A DNA stretch of 64,000 bases from an uncultured Halomonas sp. (GTDB lineage: Bacteria; Pseudomonadota; Gammaproteobacteria; Pseudomonadales; Halomonadaceae): contig NZ_CANMTQ010000003.1 in NCBI RefSeq assembly GCF_947500835.1, positions 310,001-374,000 of the forward strand. The letters are read 5' to 3'. This document shows, in pieces, positions 61,753 through 64,000 of the stretch (its first letter is position 1; each line of letters begins with the position of its first letter). The notes beneath the pieces are model-generated. The model did not search any database, was not told the origin of the DNA, and was given only the letters and a program-made list of their open reading frames with translations. A program made the position numbers and the translations under genes.

Positions 61753-62432
61753 TTCACGCTATCGTACTGGACATTGAAGGCACTACCGGATCGATCAGAT
61801 TCGTTCATGAGGTGCTTTTCCCCTATGCCCAAGCCCGGCTGGCGGATTTCATTCGACGCCATGCTGACGATCCGGTCGTCCGGGAGCAGCTAAGGGCAGT
61901 GCGCGAGCTGGCCAATGAGCCCGATGCGCAACAGTCACGCCTAATCGAGATACTCGAAGAGTGGATGAAAGCGGACCGCAAGGCGACACCGCTCAAGGAA
62001 CTTCAAGGCATGATCTGGGAAGAGGGGTATCGCCGAGGTGACTTCACCGGCCACGTCTATCCCGACGCGGTTGCCTGCATGGAGTTCTGGCACAGGATGG
62101 GAATTGCGCTGTACATCTACTCCTCGGGTTCCATAAAAGCACAGAAACTGCTGTTCGCTCATTCCGACGTGGGGGATCTCACGCCATTGTTGACCGGCTA
62201 TTTCGACACTACCACCGGGCCCAAGAAGGAAAGCGAAAGCTACCGGAGAATTGCGGCACACCTGGCCTTGTCCGGGCGTGACATTCTGTTCTTGTCGGAT
62301 ACGCTCGCTGAACTCGACGCCGCCGCGGCAGCGAATTTTCATACCGTTCAACTGGTGCGCGAAAAAGACATGGCCACTGGCGATCATCCTGTTGCCACTG
62401 GCTTCGATGCAGTGCGGCTGCCGGAGAAATGA
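61749..62432 (+). CDS. mtnC: Enolase-phosphatase E1
   Basis: HAD-family bifunctional enolase/phosphatase (227 aa) producing acireductone, the MtnD substrate. Motif I is VLDIEGTTGSI with D8 and E10; motif II YIYSSGSIKAQKLLF; motif III KKESESYR; and LFLSDTLAELDAA motif IV. Overlaps mtnD by 4 nt and the acetyltransferase gene by 4 nt, so four genes are translationally linked. Confidence 0.96.
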   Translation: MIHAIVLDIEGTTGSIRFVHEVLFPYAQARLADFIRRHADDPVVREQLRAVRELANEPDAQQSRLIEILEEWMKADRKATPLKELQGMIWEEGYRRGDFTGHVYPDAVACMEFWHRMGIALYIYSSGSIKAQKLLFAHSDVGDLTPLLTGYFDTTTGPKKESESYRRIAAHLALSGRDILFLSDTLAELDAAAAANFHTVQLVREKDMATGDHPVATGFDAVRLPEK

Positions 62433-62920
62433 AGGACATGCTGGAGCGAATGATTTACCGTGCCGCCGTACCAAAGGATGCGGCGGATCAAGGCGAGGTG
62501 TTTTATCACGCCGTGATGCAAGGGGCTGCGGGTTGCTATACGTTGGCGCAACGAGAAGCATGGGTGGGCGCATTGCCGCGAGAAGCCAGCGCCTGGGCGG
62601 CGCGCCAGATGTTCTATCCGACCCTGGTGGCGGTGTGCGATCGGCGCTGTGTCGGTTTCGTCGAGCTCGACCTGGATGGCAAGCGTATCGAGACGCTCTA
62701 TGTCTGGCCCTCCTTGAATCATCGCGGAGTCGGCTCGCGCCTGCTCGACTATGCCGAGGTGGCGATGCGCGAAGAGGGTGTGACCCGGCTGGGCATCGAG
62801 GCAAGCCTGATGCTGGCGCCAGGTCTTGAAAAGCGAGGTTGGCAGCGTCTTGGCGAAGAGTGGGTCGAACGTCAGGGTCAGCGCCTGACCCGCGTACGGT
62901 TGGAAAAGGCGCTGACATGA
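62429..62920 (+). CDS. GNAT-family N-acetyltransferase
   Basis: Acetyltransferase of 163 aa. The acetyl-CoA loop is RIETLYVWPSLNHRGVGSRLLDYAE, followed by TRLGIEASLMLAPGLEKRGWQRL, typical of GNAT. The substrate is not known. It overlaps mtnC by 4 nt (ATGA), so it travels with the salvage operon; a role in that pathway is possible but not established. Confidence 0.88.
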   Translation: MKDMLERMIYRAAVPKDAADQGEVFYHAVMQGAAGCYTLAQREAWVGALPREASAWAARQMFYPTLVAVCDRRCVGFVELDLDGKRIETLYVWPSLNHRGVGSRLLDYAEVAMREEGVTRLGIEASLMLAPGLEKRGWQRLGEEWVERQGQRLTRVRLEKALT

Positions 62921-62935
62921 CATTCACGATAACAA

Positions 62936-63790
62936 CTAGCGGGATTCGACGTGCGTCACCCGCATCGATAGATCGATGGACGTGATGTCCTTGGTCAGGG
63001 CGCCGATCGAAATGCAATCTACGCCGGTACCAGCGATGGCTTCCAGGGTTGATTCGTTGACATTGCCGGATGCCTCCAGGGTGGCCCGTTTGGCAGTTAC
63101 CTGCACCGCCTTGCGAAGATCGTCGAGGGAGAAGTTATCGAGCATCACGATATCCGCCTGGGCATCGAGGGCCTGATCCAGTTCGTCGAAATTCTCGACT
63201 TCTACCTCCACAGGCAGATCCTTGGCGATCGAGCGTGCCTCCTTGACCGCCGCGGCGATACTGCCACAGGCGGCGATATGGTTCTCCTTGATCAAGAAAG
63301 CGTCGTACAGGCCAATGCGGTGGTTGTGGCCACCGCCGCAGGTGACGGCGTATTTCTGCGCCAGGCGCAGCCCTGGCAGCGTCTTGCGCGTGTCCAGCAG
63401 ACGCACGCCGGTATCCGCAACCCGCTGCACATAGTGGCGTACCCGGCTGGCGGTGCCCGAAAGCGTCTGCAGCAGATTCAGCGCGGCGCGTTCACCGGTA
63501 AGCAAGCTGCGTGCCGGCCCTTCAAGCTCCAGAAATACTCGATCGGCGCTCAGAATGTCGCCATCCGCGGCTTGCCAGGATAGCGAGACCCGCGGATCGA
63601 GACGACGAAACAGTTCATCGACCCAGGCAACCCCGCAGAGCACGGCCGCTTCCCGGGAAATGACCTGAGCCGTGGCCCACTGGTTTTCCGGAATCAACTG
63701 CGCGGTGATGTCGCCGGGGCCGACATCTTCCGCCAGTAGACGTGCAGCGCTGGTGCGTATCTCTTCGGCAAGGGCTTCATGGTAGTGCAT
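62936..63790 (-). CDS. nadC: Nicotinate-nucleotide diphosphorylase (quinolinate phosphoribosyltransferase)
   Basis: NadC (284 aa) converts quinolinate, made by NadA, to nicotinate mononucleotide. Motifs: [86 protein letters not shown] and [12 protein letters not shown]. Divergent from ampD, a conserved pairing in gammaproteobacteria. Confidence 0.97.
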   Translation of the reverse strand: MHYHEALAEEIRTSAARLLAEDVGPGDITAQLIPENQWATAQVISREAAVLCGVAWVDELFRRLDPRVSLSWQAADGDILSADRVFLELEGPARSLLTGERAALNLLQTLSGTASRVRHYVQRVADTGVRLLDTRKTLPGLRLAQKYAVTCGGGHNHRIGLYDAFLIKENHIAACGSIAAAVKEARSIAKDLPVEVEVENFDELDQALDAQADIVMLDNFSLDDLRKAVQVTAKRATLEASGNVNESTLEAIAGTGVDCISIGALTKDITSIDLSMRVTHVESR

Positions 63791-63867
63791 GGCATATCCT
63801 GCTCAAGTGTATGCAACAATATAGGCAGTATAAAGAAAGCCATTCTGATTCGGCAGGGGAGTCCGAC

Positions 63868-64000
63868 ATGCGAATCGAGGCAAACTGGCTGCAGAGCGCC
63901 AGGCGCGTTGCGTCACCCAACTACAACGAGCGTCCCAACGACGAGATTTCAGCGCTGGTGCTGCACTCCATCAGCCTGCCTCCAGGGCACTTCGGCGGCA
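63868..64000 (+). CDS. ampD: 1,6-anhydro-N-acetylmuramyl-L-alanine amidase (N-terminus only)
   Basis: Partial gene running off the right edge; 44 codons are visible. The sequence ends LVLHSISLPPGHFGG, where the His is the first zinc ligand of AmpD, after SARRVASPNYNERPND. AmpD recycles murein peptides in the cytosol and controls AmpC induction in relatives. AGGGGAG upstream supports ATG 63868. The pairing with nadC supports the name. Confidence 0.88.
   Translation, partial: MRIEANWLQSARRVASPNYNERPNDEISALVLHSISLPPGHFGG

Overview
The window looks like a chromosomal segment of a moderately halophilic gammaproteobacterium, most likely Halomonas or another member of the Halomonadaceae. The reasons are the gene order blocks shared with Pseudomonas/Halomonas (bepA-tusA-perM-bcp|dapA-bamC-MBL-purC, nadC|ampD, pepA|lptFG with holC, purEK), a NrdA with two ATP-cones, a BCCT-type osmolyte carrier, and acidic exported proteins. 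This assignment is an inference from content; no 16S gene is present.

Layout. 1-3158: nrdAB for class Ia ribonucleotide reductase on the minus strand (nrdB cut by the window edge), with a REPIN-like palindrome pair between the two genes and a pair of NrdR-box-like sites upstream. 3606-6441: an RstA/RstB-like two-component pair and a lipocalin-like protein. 6474-9807: divergent metR/metE with a perfect MetR half-site pair. 9944-17527: mixed genes (MliC-like lipoprotein, DUF457 membrane hydrolase, BCCT carrier, Tag glycosylase, DUF411 protein, glyoxalase I, an unusual uracil-DNA glycosylase homologue, DUF3360 membrane protein). 17632-24358: the most accessory-looking stretch, with a LysR regulator, FMN reductase, patatin, exported amidohydrolase, exported YcaC-like isochorismatase, HxlR regulator and DoxX protein. 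24748-37689: diguanylate cyclase, META lipoprotein, valS, a large sensor kinase, holC, pepA, lptFG and an RDD protein. 37793-40466: bfd-bfr iron storage, then purEK.

40611-50112: secreted PHB-depolymerase-like esterase, DUF1653, tcdA and truC (tRNA modification), a SdaC-like carrier, aceK, a sirtuin, a DTW-domain tRNA modification enzyme and an orphan Tat-exported TRAP binding protein. 50137-51228: a VapBC toxin-antitoxin pair next to three identical tRNA-Lys(UUU) genes with a strong promoter and terminator. 51421-64000: nadA, bepA, tusA, perM, bcp, dapA, bamC, MBL hydrolase, purC, trmO, the mtnBDC methionine-salvage operon, a GNAT enzyme, nadC and the start of ampD.

The genes touch several linked pathways: methionine synthesis and salvage (metRE, mtnBDC), NAD synthesis (nadA, nadC), purine synthesis (purC, purE, purK), tRNA maturation (tcdA with trmO on t6A, truC, DTW enzyme) and envelope biogenesis (lptFG, bamC, bepA, ampD). 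No complete new defence or mobile system is evident. The most novel sequence-level signals are small intergenic repeats: a 101-bp element present twice with compensatory base changes in its stem, two REPIN-like clusters, and one MITE-like element with inverted ends.
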